This document shows positions 1 through 7,740 of a stretch of 64,000 bases of DNA, one piece after another. Source of the stretch: Lachnospiraceae bacterium (GTDB lineage Bacteria; Bacillota; Clostridia; Lachnospirales; Lachnospiraceae). Location of the stretch: the NCBI GenBank assembly GCA_024695145.1, contig JAILIS010000025.1, forward strand, positions 62,001 to 126,000, read 5' to 3'. Numbering within the stretch: position 1 is the first letter of the stretch; every line of letters begins with the position of its first letter. The notes below the pieces were generated by a model. It had not been told where the DNA came from, ran no database searches, and was given only the letters and a program-made list of their open reading frames with translations. The position numbers and the translations under genes are program-made.

Positions 1-528
1 ATACCGTTCGGCGGGTATGTTAACAACAAGGGAAAATACATGGCGCCTTATGTAAGACCCGGTGTTATAGTAGCCATCCTTGTTCTTATCATCATATTTA
101 TAATGCTCAGATATACGAAGTTCGGCCGTTCTCTCTACGCAGTAGGCGGAAGTGCACAGTCAGCCGCCATGATGGGTCTGAACGTTAAGAAGATCAAGAT
201 GGGTGCTTATATGCTCTCCTCAATACTGTGTTCCGTAGGCGGTGTATGCTACTGCCTGAACACTATGGCAGGATCCGTTACTCAGGCTCTCGGTCTTGAG
301 ATGGATGCCATTTCATCCGCGGTTATAGGAGGTACGCTGCTTACCGGCGGTGTCGGAAACGTTATCGGCTCCTTCTTCGGAGTGCTCATTAACGGAACTA
401 TTTCGTCCATAGTAAAGACGAACGGAAAACTGGCCAGTTCATGGCCGAACATCCTTACGGCAGCACTGCTGTTCATATTCATAGTAATACAGAGTATCTT
501 TGCAGCTGTAAGGGCAAGAAGAAAATAA
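1..528 (+). CDS. Sugar ABC transporter permease, C-terminal part (gene runs off the left edge)
   Basis: The reading frame is open from base 1, so the start lies upstream of the window. The visible ~175 residues contain at least four hydrophobic membrane segments and the permease loop with AVGGSAQSAAMMGLNVKKIK, where the RbsC/XylH/YjfF family contacts its ATPase. This family forms the inner-membrane channel of ribose, xylose, galactose and galactofuranose importers. The tail is short and basic (RARRK), as expected for a cytoplasmic end. A binding-protein gene follows after 18 bases, so both belong to one importer operon. The binding protein resembles YtfQ, which makes YjfF the closest functional parallel, but the sugar cannot be fixed from sequence. 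Confidence 0.9.
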   Translation: MPFGGYVNNKGKYMAPYVRPGVIVAILVLIIIFIMLRYTKFGRSLYAVGGSAQSAAMMGLNVKKIKMGAYMLSSILCSVGGVCYCLNTMAGSVTQALGLEMDAISSAVIGGTLLTGGVGNVIGSFFGVLINGTISSIVKTNGKLASSWPNILTAALLFIFIVIQSIFAAVRARRK

Positions 529-546
529 AACGAGCATACGAATGGC

Positions 547-1611
547 ATGAAGAAAAGACTTATCATTACAGCCGTATATATGCTCATGGCAATAAGCCTC
601 TGTTGTTTTACGGCCGGGTGTTCATCCCGGCCGCAGAACACGGAGGCTGATTCCAATGTTAAGGAAGATGATCTTATCGTTGTCGGTTTCTCACAGGTCG
701 GATCGGAGTCCTACTGGAGGAACATGAACACCGAATCGATGAAGTCGGTATTCACGAAAGAAAACGGATACAGGCTGATCTTTGAGGATGCCCAGCAGAA
801 ACAGACGAACCAGATAACCGCTATCAGGAGCTTTATCCAGAGGGATGTTGATTACATCGTTCTCGCACCGGTAGTTGAGACGGGATGGGATACGGTCCTG
901 TCGGAGGCAAGAGAAGCGGGTATTCCGGTCATTATAGTAGACAGACAGGTCAATGTCTCCGATGACAGCCTTTTCAGATGCTGGGTAGGCTCGGATTTTG
1001 AACTTGAAGGCAAGCTTGTGTGCATGTGGATGTCAAAGTATTTCAATCTGAAGGGCATCAGTCCGGAGGAGATCCATATTGCCGATATCCAGGGTACCCT
1101 CGGAAGCAGTGCGCAGATCGGACGTACCAACGGATTCAATCAGATGTCGACTCTTTACGGATGGGATGTGGTGGATTACGAGGAAGGTGAATTTACCAAA
1201 AGTAAAGGTAAGGAAGCGATGTCAAACATACTTCGTGTTCACAAAAACGTGAACGTGGTGTATTGTGAAAATGACAGTGAAGCTCTCGGAGCGATAGAGG
1301 TTCTTGAAGCTTCCGGTAAAAAATGCGGAAGCGATATTTTAAACGGCGAGACGATGATAGTATCCTTTGACGGGTTCAACAAAGAGGCAAGGGAGTGTAT
1401 TGCAGACGGAAGGATATCGTGCATAGGTGAATGCAATCCGGACCACGGTCCGCGTGTTGAATCTATCATCAGAAAGCTTGAAGCCGGGGAGGAGCCCGAA
1501 AAGTATCAATACGTTACTGAAGGGATATTTTCAAATACTCCTGAGATCAAAAGTGTAATGATAAGCGGACAGGAACGCACAGTCACAGTAATAAATGACC
1601 AGAACAAGTAA
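547..1611 (+). CDS. Sugar-binding lipoprotein of ABC importer (periplasmic-binding type, YtfQ-like)
   Basis: This 354-residue protein begins with a lipoprotein signal peptide: a KKR start, a hydrophobic core and a lipidation cysteine in FTAGCSS near residue 25. In a Gram-positive cell it would be anchored outside the membrane and hand sugar to the upstream permease. The mature part is a type I periplasmic-binding fold. VGFSQVGSESYWR, EDAQQKQTNQITAIRSFIQ and APVVETGWDTVL match the pattern I know from the galactofuranose-binding protein YtfQ. The ribosome-binding site is weak, so translation may be coupled to the permease 18 bases upstream. The neighbouring kinase and AraD suggest a pentose or related sugar instead, so the substrate is open. 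Confidence 0.88.
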   Translation: MKKRLIITAVYMLMAISLCCFTAGCSSRPQNTEADSNVKEDDLIVVGFSQVGSESYWRNMNTESMKSVFTKENGYRLIFEDAQQKQTNQITAIRSFIQRDVDYIVLAPVVETGWDTVLSEAREAGIPVIIVDRQVNVSDDSLFRCWVGSDFELEGKLVCMWMSKYFNLKGISPEEIHIADIQGTLGSSAQIGRTNGFNQMSTLYGWDVVDYEEGEFTKSKGKEAMSNILRVHKNVNVVYCENDSEALGAIEVLEASGKKCGSDILNGETMIVSFDGFNKEARECIADGRISCIGECNPDHGPRVESIIRKLEAGEEPEKYQYVTEGIFSNTPEIKSVMISGQERTVTVINDQNK

Positions 1612-1629
1612 AAGGAAAGGAAGAAAATC

Positions 1630-3222
1630 ATGGATGCAAAAAATATCATAGCCGAAGGAAGATCATATCTCGGTATTGAGTTCGGATCCACAAGGATCAA
1701 GGCCGTTGTAATTGACGGAGACGGAAATGTACTGGCAACAGGAGGTCATTCATGGGAGAACAGGCTTGAGGACGGAATATGGACGTACACCCTTGATGAT
1801 ATATGGGGCGGTCTTCAGGACTGTTATTCGGACCTTGTTCGTGACATAAAGGAGAAATACGGTATTACTCCCACAAAGTACGCATCCATGGGCTTTTCCG
1901 CCATGATGCACGGATATCTTGCGTTTGACAGGGATGAAAAGCTTCTTGTACCGTTTCGGACATGGAGGAACACGATCACTGAAGAAGCTGCGGCAAAACT
2001 GACAAAAGAGTTCGGATTCAATATCCCTCAGAGATGGAGTATCGCTCACCTGTATCAGGCTATTCTCAACAAGGAAGATCACGTATCGAGCATTGATTTT
2101 GTGACAACGCTTGCGGGCTATGTTCATTACAGGATGACCGGCAAAAAAGTGCTCGGAGTCGGTGATGCTTCCGGAATGTTCCCGATAGATTCATCTACAA
2201 AAGATTATGACAGTGCCATGATGGATAAGTTTGATGCGCTTATCGCACCGTGCGGATTCGGATGGAAGCTTAAGGATGTTCTCCCTGCGTCGATCAGTGC
2301 CGGTGAAGATGCCGGAACGCTGACGGAAGAGGGCGCTAAACTCCTTGATGTTTCCGGAAATCTTGCTTCAGGCATCCCCGTTTGTCCTCCCGAGGGTGAT
2401 GCGGGAACCGGAATGGTTGCGACCAACTCGGTCGGGCTTCGCACGGGTAATACATCAGCAGGAACCAGTGTGTTTGCTATGGTCGTACTTGAAAAGCCGC
2501 TGTCCAAAGTATATGAGCAGATCGACATGGTAACGACTCCCGACGGAGCCGCTGTTGCAATGGTTCACTGTAACAACTGCACCAGTGACATCAATGCCTG
2601 GGTCGGACTGTTCAAGGAATTCGGTCAGATGATGGGATATGACATCGACATGAACGATCTGTTCACAAAGCTGTACAGCAAGGCACTCGACGGTGACAGT
2701 GACTGCGGAGGACTGCTGTCTTACAATTATATTTCCGGTGAACCCGTTACAGGTTTTGACAAGGGAGCCCCCCTGTTTGTCAGAACGGCAGAGTCAAAGT
2801 TCACGCTCGGAAATGTTATGAGAATGCATCTTTATTCGGCACTTGCCACACTCAAGTCGGGACTGGATATCCTCATCAATGAGGAAGGAGTCAGGGTTGA
2901 CAAGATGTACGGTCATGGGGGATACTTTAAGACAAAAGGTGTAGGCCAGTCATTTGCGGCTGCGGCGATCCATGCTCCGGTTTCCGTTATGGAGACTGCA
3001 GGAGAAGGCGGACCGTGGGGAATGGCTATCCTTTCTTCCTTTGCCGATAACAGGGAAAACGGCGAGAATCTTGAAGACTTCCTTAACCGCAGGATTTTTG
3101 CGGATGCCAAGGGCAGTACCGTTGATCCCAGCCCGGAAGATGAGAAGGGCTTTGATGATTTCATGAAGGTATATATGGAAGGCCTGAAGATAGAACATGC
3201 TGCTGTGGAGGTATTGTCATAA
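1630..3222 (+). CDS. FGGY-family carbohydrate kinase (ribulokinase/xylulokinase type)
   Basis: A 530-residue ATP-dependent sugar kinase. The N-terminal domain has the actin-like phosphate-binding strand [18 protein letters not shown] (about residues 15-32). The C-terminal FGGY domain has [15 protein letters not shown] near residue 425. Family members phosphorylate ribulose, xylulose, glycerol and similar sugars. It is preceded by an AAGGAAGG-type ribosome-binding site. Its stop codon overlaps the start of araD (TAATG), implying translational coupling and that its product is probably L-ribulose 5-phosphate or a compound leading to it. No separate araA isomerase is visible here. Kinase function is well supported; the precise sugar is inferred only from context. 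Confidence 0.88.
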   Translation: MDAKNIIAEGRSYLGIEFGSTRIKAVVIDGDGNVLATGGHSWENRLEDGIWTYTLDDIWGGLQDCYSDLVRDIKEKYGITPTKYASMGFSAMMHGYLAFDRDEKLLVPFRTWRNTITEEAAAKLTKEFGFNIPQRWSIAHLYQAILNKEDHVSSIDFVTTLAGYVHYRMTGKKVLGVGDASGMFPIDSSTKDYDSAMMDKFDALIAPCGFGWKLKDVLPASISAGEDAGTLTEEGAKLLDVSGNLASGIPVCPPEGDAGTGMVATNSVGLRTGNTSAGTSVFAMVVLEKPLSKVYEQIDMVTTPDGAAVAMVHCNNCTSDINAWVGLFKEFGQMMGYDIDMNDLFTKLYSKALDGDSDCGGLLSYNYISGEPVTGFDKGAPLFVRTAESKFTLGNVMRMHLYSALATLKSGLDILINEEGVRVDKMYGHGGYFKTKGVGQSFAAAAIHAPVSVMETAGEGGPWGMAILSSFADNRENGENLEDFLNRRIFADAKGSTVDPSPEDEKGFDDFMKVYMEGLKIEHAAVEVLS

Positions 3223-3914
3223 TGCTTGAGGAATTAAAGAAAAAAGTATATGAAGCGAACATGCTTCTTCCCAAATACGGACTTGTTACGTTCACATGGG
3301 GCAATGTTTCGCAGATAGACAGAGAGTCGGGGCTTTTCTGCATCAAGCCGAGCGGAGTTGAATATGACAGACTCACACCCGATGATATGGTTGTCATGGA
3401 TCTTGAAGGCAATAAGGTTGAGGGTAAATACAAGCCGAGCAGCGACACGCCGACACACCTTGAGCTTTACAAGGCATTTCCCGAGATAGGCGGAATCGTT
3501 CATACCCATTCCTCCTATGCTACAAGCTGGGCCCAGGCGGGACGGAGTATTCCCTGCTACGGCACCACACATGCGGACTATATCTACGGAGAGGTGCCGT
3601 GTGTAAGATGCCTTACAAAGGAAGAGATCGACAGTGCCTATGAGACCAACACGGGACTTCTGATCATCAGTGAGTTCAAGCGCCTTAACAAGGATGTTAC
3701 GGCGGTGCCCGCAGTACTGTGCAAGAATCACGGCCCGTTTACATGGGGAAGCGATGCCCACGAGGCGGTTCATAATGCTGTCGTCCTTGAAGAGGTAGCC
3801 AAGATGGCCATGAGATGCGAGACGATCAATCCCGATGTTAAACCTGCGCCGCAGGAACTTCAGGACAAACACTATTACAGGAAGCACGGAGCGAATGCAT
3901 ATTACGGGCAGTGA
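3222..3914 (+). CDS. araD: L-ribulose-5-phosphate 4-epimerase
   Basis: A 230-residue class II aldolase-fold enzyme that interconverts L-ribulose 5-phosphate and D-xylulose 5-phosphate, feeding pentoses into the pentose phosphate pathway. The zinc ligands are visible as His94 and His96 ([18 protein letters not shown]) and His170 (KNHGPFTWG). [10 protein letters not shown] carries the catalytic Asp near residue 119, and the C-terminus ends in [13 protein letters not shown], which is characteristic of AraD. Length equals the E. coli enzyme. The start overlaps the kinase stop by one base. Related epimerases (UlaF, SgbE) share the fold, but the match to the AraD pattern is close. Confidence 0.93.
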   Translation: MLEELKKKVYEANMLLPKYGLVTFTWGNVSQIDRESGLFCIKPSGVEYDRLTPDDMVVMDLEGNKVEGKYKPSSDTPTHLELYKAFPEIGGIVHTHSSYATSWAQAGRSIPCYGTTHADYIYGEVPCVRCLTKEEIDSAYETNTGLLIISEFKRLNKDVTAVPAVLCKNHGPFTWGSDAHEAVHNAVVLEEVAKMAMRCETINPDVKPAPQELQDKHYYRKHGANAYYGQ

Positions 3915-3940
3915 CTGCTTTTTGCATGTGAGGTATTTTC

Positions 3941-4378
3941 ATGTTTGATAACACCGTATCGATGTTTGAAGGCTACAGGAGCAAACTGAAGAAGATCAAA
4001 AAGAAAACTTACGAGGAGAGATTCGCTATTTTCTTTTTCGACAACAGGGCATGTTTTGAAGACATGTTCCAGTATATCGTCGGAAGGGAAGATACCGAGG
4101 TTGCCGCAAAAGAGGTGGCCAATATATTTGCCGAGAACGTTTTTGCCGAATACGGTAACGCCGGTAAACTGTCCGCGAGCGACAAAACGGATCTCTCCCT
4201 GTTCATGATCTATTTTGTGTTTCCTTCCATACTGAAACTGGAAAATGCCAATTCAAAAGTATTGTGTGATATGATAAGGGATGAGTGGAGAAAACGTACC
4301 GACAACCCGGCATTCGATTACACAACATATGAGGATCTTCATGGATCTTTTCAGGAAAAGATTTTCGGGATTTTTTAG
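3941..4378 (+). CDS. Hypothetical protein, 145 residues
   Basis: I do not recognise this family. The product is 145 residues, predicted mostly helical, with a basic amino end (SKLKKIKKKTYEERF), no signal peptide and no convincing membrane span. A central hydrophobic stretch (LFMIYFVFPSILKL) looks like a buried helix. It starts with ATG 26 bases after araD. Its 3' end overlaps the likely start of the DUF2298 membrane protein by 38 bases, which suggests co-translation and perhaps a shared role. Codon use resembles the neighbours. Coding status rests on frame length, codon use and the overlap; function is unknown. Confidence 0.7.
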   Translation: MFDNTVSMFEGYRSKLKKIKKKTYEERFAIFFFDNRACFEDMFQYIVGREDTEVAAKEVANIFAENVFAEYGNAGKLSASDKTDLSLFMIYFVFPSILKLENANSKVLCDMIRDEWRKRTDNPAFDYTTYEDLHGSFQEKIFGIF

Positions 4379-6554
4379 CCCGGCGGTCATCCTTGCGGTG
4401 ATCTTATGTTTTATAATTATGGATGATTCCGGAACAACTGCGGCTCTTTGCTGGCTTGCAGTTGTTTTTTCGGTTTCTTTTTTTATGCGTCCTTTTATTT
4501 CATTTGGAAAGCTTACTTTTCCGGACGAGGGATTCGGTATACGTTTCGGAGCGGGACTTGTTCTTTGTTTTCTGCCCTTATGGACTGTAAGTGCACTCGG
4601 CCTTTGTGATTTTTCGGCGCTCGGCGCATACATCACCGCAGCTGTACTTTTTGCCGCCGGAGTTTTTATAAAATGCGGAATACGTAAAGAGAAGTATGTA
4701 ACTGCCGGCGAGATACAGAGATTTCTTCGCGGCTTTGCGGTATTTGCCGTTATTTTCCTGATCTGCTTCTGGGTGATAGGATTTAATCCCGTCATAGACA
4801 ACGGTACGGAAAATTACATGGATTTCGGATTTATGCAGACCATATACAGACAGAAGAGGGCTGTTCCGATCGATATGTGGTTTTCCGGCGAGCACCTTAA
4901 TTACTATTATTTCGGACAGTCTGTTTCGGTCTTGATGTGTTTTCTTTCCGGAACAACCCCGGAATACGGCTATAATATGATGTTGGCGACTTTTATCGGT
5001 ATGGTCGCCGTAATGGTATATGAGATCGTTTACGCTCTGACAGAGTCACTTCTTTTGCCGCATCCGCAAAAATCATTCTGCGCGAATCTCGGTGCAACAG
5101 CAGGAGCTGTTGTCGCCGCACTGGGAGGGAACTGCCACTGGATCATATTCGGGATCATAATACCGGCTTTTCAAAAGATCTTCGGAGGAGCCGGTGGCGG
5201 ATTCTACTGGTTTTCGGACGGGACCGTATATATCAGAACACAGCTCGGAGATCCGGATAACGGTAAGAATGAATTTCCGGCTTATTCGCTCATACTCGGC
5301 GATCTTCATGCACATGTGATAAATCTGATATTTGTCCTGCCGCTTGTTGCGATCCTGCTTGATCTGTGCCTTTCGGATGATGACAGAAAAAGAAGGGGGG
5401 AGCGCATATGGCAGCTTGTTCTCATATCGATCCTTCTCGGGTTTTATAAAGGAAGCAATTACTGGGACTTTGCCATATACTATGTCATAACCGGAGCTGT
5501 GATCGTTTTCTCGCGGATCACCAAAGACGGATTTACCGTAAAGGGTTTTACGGATATTGCAGAAAAGGCCGTTACGGTAACAGCCGTATCTTTCATATCG
5601 GTTCTTTTGTTCACAATGAATTTCAACAGGATGGAGGCCGGGATAAAACTTTGCGACAATCATACTCCGGTCGCAAAACTCATGGTTCTTTGGCTGTTTC
5701 CCGTGGCCGTGACGGCCGGTGTCATAATCTTTATGTATTCCCGAAAAGGAAAAGCCGTAACGGACAGACTGTGCAGGAACAGCATGCTGGCACTTATGCT
5801 TTGTACGATCGGTCTTGTGATAACCCCCGAGGTGATCTACGTCAGGGATATATACGAGGGTGTCAACAGCAGGTTCAATACAATGTTCAAACTGACATAT
5901 GAGGCTTATACGCTGTTCTGCCTGGTGATCGGTGTTGCTTTCGCGATAGTTTTGTATATGCTGTTTAAAAACCCGGCCCGGCCTGCGGTTCCGGCAGTTT
6001 TTTGCGTATTCTTTATTGTCATGACAGTGCTTTTGTCATCATATACATTTTATTCGGTAAAGCAGTGGTTCGGAAACGTTTTTGATTCTTCGCGCAGATG
6101 GGGTATATCATCACTTGAACCTTTACGGTATGACGAAAACTACAGTTTTGAAATGGTCGCGTATGATGCGATCATGAACGATGCGTCAAGGGATATCAAT
6201 ATAATAGAGAGTGCCGGAAACAGTTACGAACATGAAAGTGCACTGTCCGTATATACGGGAGCCGCAACTCCGGTCGGCTGGCATGTTCACGAATGGATGT
6301 GGCGGGATGACTCCGAGACCGTTAACAGACGTGAAAATGAAGTGATGTGCTTCTATACACTGGGAGACGAGGAGTACTGCAAGAGTATCCTGAATAAATA
6401 TGACATAGATTATATACTGGTCGGACCGACCGAAGTATGTAAGTATTATGTTAATAGGGAAGGTTTTGAAAACCTTGGTGAAAAAACAGCGGCTACCATC
6501 TGGCGCGACTGTGAATTGTCTCTTATCAAAGTGGATAAATCAGCACTGTTGTGA
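4341..6554 (+). CDS. DUF2298 (YYY family) polytopic membrane protein
   Basis: A 737-residue integral membrane protein with about a dozen hydrophobic segments. It carries the motifs I associate with DUF2298: GTENYMDFGF near residue 155, WFSGEHLNYYYFGQ near 180-193 and GDLHAHV near 320. Members look like GT-C-fold glycosyltransferases and are presumed to transfer a lipid-linked sugar to the outside, but the reaction is unproven. I chose ATG 4341 because GAGG lies six bases upstream and the frame then enters the membrane within about twelve residues. An in-frame ATG at 4281 has a poorly spaced site. The C-terminal ~120 residues form a soluble extracytoplasmic domain ending in DYILVGPTEV and WRDCELSLIKV. 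Confidence 0.85.
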   Translation: MDLFRKRFSGFFSPAVILAVILCFIIMDDSGTTAALCWLAVVFSVSFFMRPFISFGKLTFPDEGFGIRFGAGLVLCFLPLWTVSALGLCDFSALGAYITAAVLFAAGVFIKCGIRKEKYVTAGEIQRFLRGFAVFAVIFLICFWVIGFNPVIDNGTENYMDFGFMQTIYRQKRAVPIDMWFSGEHLNYYYFGQSVSVLMCFLSGTTPEYGYNMMLATFIGMVAVMVYEIVYALTESLLLPHPQKSFCANLGATAGAVVAALGGNCHWIIFGIIIPAFQKIFGGAGGGFYWFSDGTVYIRTQLGDPDNGKNEFPAYSLILGDLHAHVINLIFVLPLVAILLDLCLSDDDRKRRGERIWQLVLISILLGFYKGSNYWDFAIYYVITGAVIVFSRITKDGFTVKGFTDIAEKAVTVTAVSFISVLLFTMNFNRMEAGIKLCDNHTPVAKLMVLWLFPVAVTAGVIIFMYSRKGKAVTDRLCRNSMLALMLCTIGLVITPEVIYVRDIYEGVNSRFNTMFKLTYEAYTLFCLVIGVAFAIVLYMLFKNPARPAVPAVFCVFFIVMTVLLSSYTFYSVKQWFGNVFDSSRRWGISSLEPLRYDENYSFEMVAYDAIMNDASRDINIIESAGNSYEHESALSVYTGAATPVGWHVHEWMWRDDSETVNRRENEVMCFYTLGDEEYCKSILNKYDIDYILVGPTEVCKYYVNREGFENLGEKTAATIWRDCELSLIKVDKSALL

Positions 6555-6592
6555 TAAAATAACATGAAGGTGGTTTCTTTTGCGGAGGGTAT

Positions 6593-7717
6593 ATGAAAAG
6601 ATGTTATATAGCACAGGCGGAAGATAAGATCAGCACGGTTGCTTATCCGCTGATCCTTGAACAGCTTACCGAGAACGGGAAGCTGATAGAGCCTGTTCTT
6701 GTGATCTTTAATTCGGATAATGCGAACTTCTCGTGGTATTCCCGCATGCTTTCCAATTCGTTCCCGACGGCGACGGTCATAGGAGAGACGTCTAATGAAC
6801 TGTACTCATCCAAAGGTGTCGCACGTATAGGCATCAGCGTTATGGCTGTTACTTCCGGGATCAGCGTCACTTCAGGGGCGTTGTTCAATGTCTCCAGGTT
6901 TCCGCAGCGTTCGGCTGATTCCATAAGAGCCGCACTTGACGGCATACCGAGGGAGAATACGGTATGTCTTGAATTCAATGCATCGGTCGGAAACTGTGAA
7001 GAACTTGTGATGGATACATTCAGGGAAGTGATGGAAGAAACGGACATCCCCGTCTGCGGATGTACCGCAGCTCCCGCAGACAATCCCGACAGACAGTCCG
7101 CGGTGTCCCTTAACGGAATAGCTTATATGGATGCCTGCGTATTCGTAATGATCCATAATGAGAACGGGATCGTAAAAGTGGTCAAAGAGAATATCTTTCG
7201 ACCTACGGAGCATTTCTTTACATCCACCGATGTGGACTGCGATGAACGAAGAGTTTATGAGTTTGATCATAAGAGTGCCGCAGGTGTTGTGGCCTCTGCC
7301 ATGCAGATACCCGAGGATGAACTGATGATCAATGCTTTCTTTCACCCGGTGGGAAGAAATGAAGACGGCGATCTGAACATAATAGCGGTCAAGAATGTAG
7401 AAGAAGATAAGAGCATGAGCTTTTTTTCCAGGATATACAATCAAACAAGGGTAATGCTCCTCGATCCGATAGAACCCGTTGAAGATGTATGGGCAGATAC
7501 GGCACGCTCGGTTCACGAGGCGATCCCGAAGCCTTCATTTTCATTTGTGATCAACTGTTTTTCGAGGATACAGTATTTTACCGAGATGGGAAAGATGCTT
7601 GAGTATAATGACTCCCTGACGAGAGATTACGGGAATTATATCGGTGCATCGGGACACGGCGAACAGTTTCAGTATAAACATATCAATCAGACTATGCTGG
7701 TACTTGCTTTTGAATGA
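6593..7717 (+). CDS. FIST N and FIST C domain sensory protein
   Basis: A 374-residue soluble protein with the FIST_N domain (about residues 30-200; VIGETSNELYSS, SVGNCEELVMDTFRE, PVCGCTAA) and the FIST_C domain to the end. The end includes SFVINCFSRIQYF, GASGHGEQFQYKHINQTM and LVLAF, the family's usual closing pattern. FIST domains are proposed to bind small ligands such as amino acids and often accompany cyclic-di-GMP enzymes, histidine kinases or chemoreceptors. Here no output domain is fused, but the next gene, 23 bases downstream, encodes an Fe-S/EAL signalling protein, so the pair probably forms one pathway. GGAGGG precedes the ATG closely. The family call is firm; ligand and partner are inference. 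Confidence 0.88.
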   Translation: MKRCYIAQAEDKISTVAYPLILEQLTENGKLIEPVLVIFNSDNANFSWYSRMLSNSFPTATVIGETSNELYSSKGVARIGISVMAVTSGISVTSGALFNVSRFPQRSADSIRAALDGIPRENTVCLEFNASVGNCEELVMDTFREVMEETDIPVCGCTAAPADNPDRQSAVSLNGIAYMDACVFVMIHNENGIVKVVKENIFRPTEHFFTSTDVDCDERRVYEFDHKSAAGVVASAMQIPEDELMINAFFHPVGRNEDGDLNIIAVKNVEEDKSMSFFSRIYNQTRVMLLDPIEPVEDVWADTARSVHEAIPKPSFSFVINCFSRIQYFTEMGKMLEYNDSLTRDYGNYIGASGHGEQFQYKHINQTMLVLAFE

Positions 7718-7740
7718 AGCGGCAGTAAGGGTGTTATCAA

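Noticed and set aside
3234..3887. Minus-strand frame covering nearly all of araD
   Set aside because: The sense strand is an unambiguous epimerase with all metal ligands. The antisense product resembles nothing I recognise.
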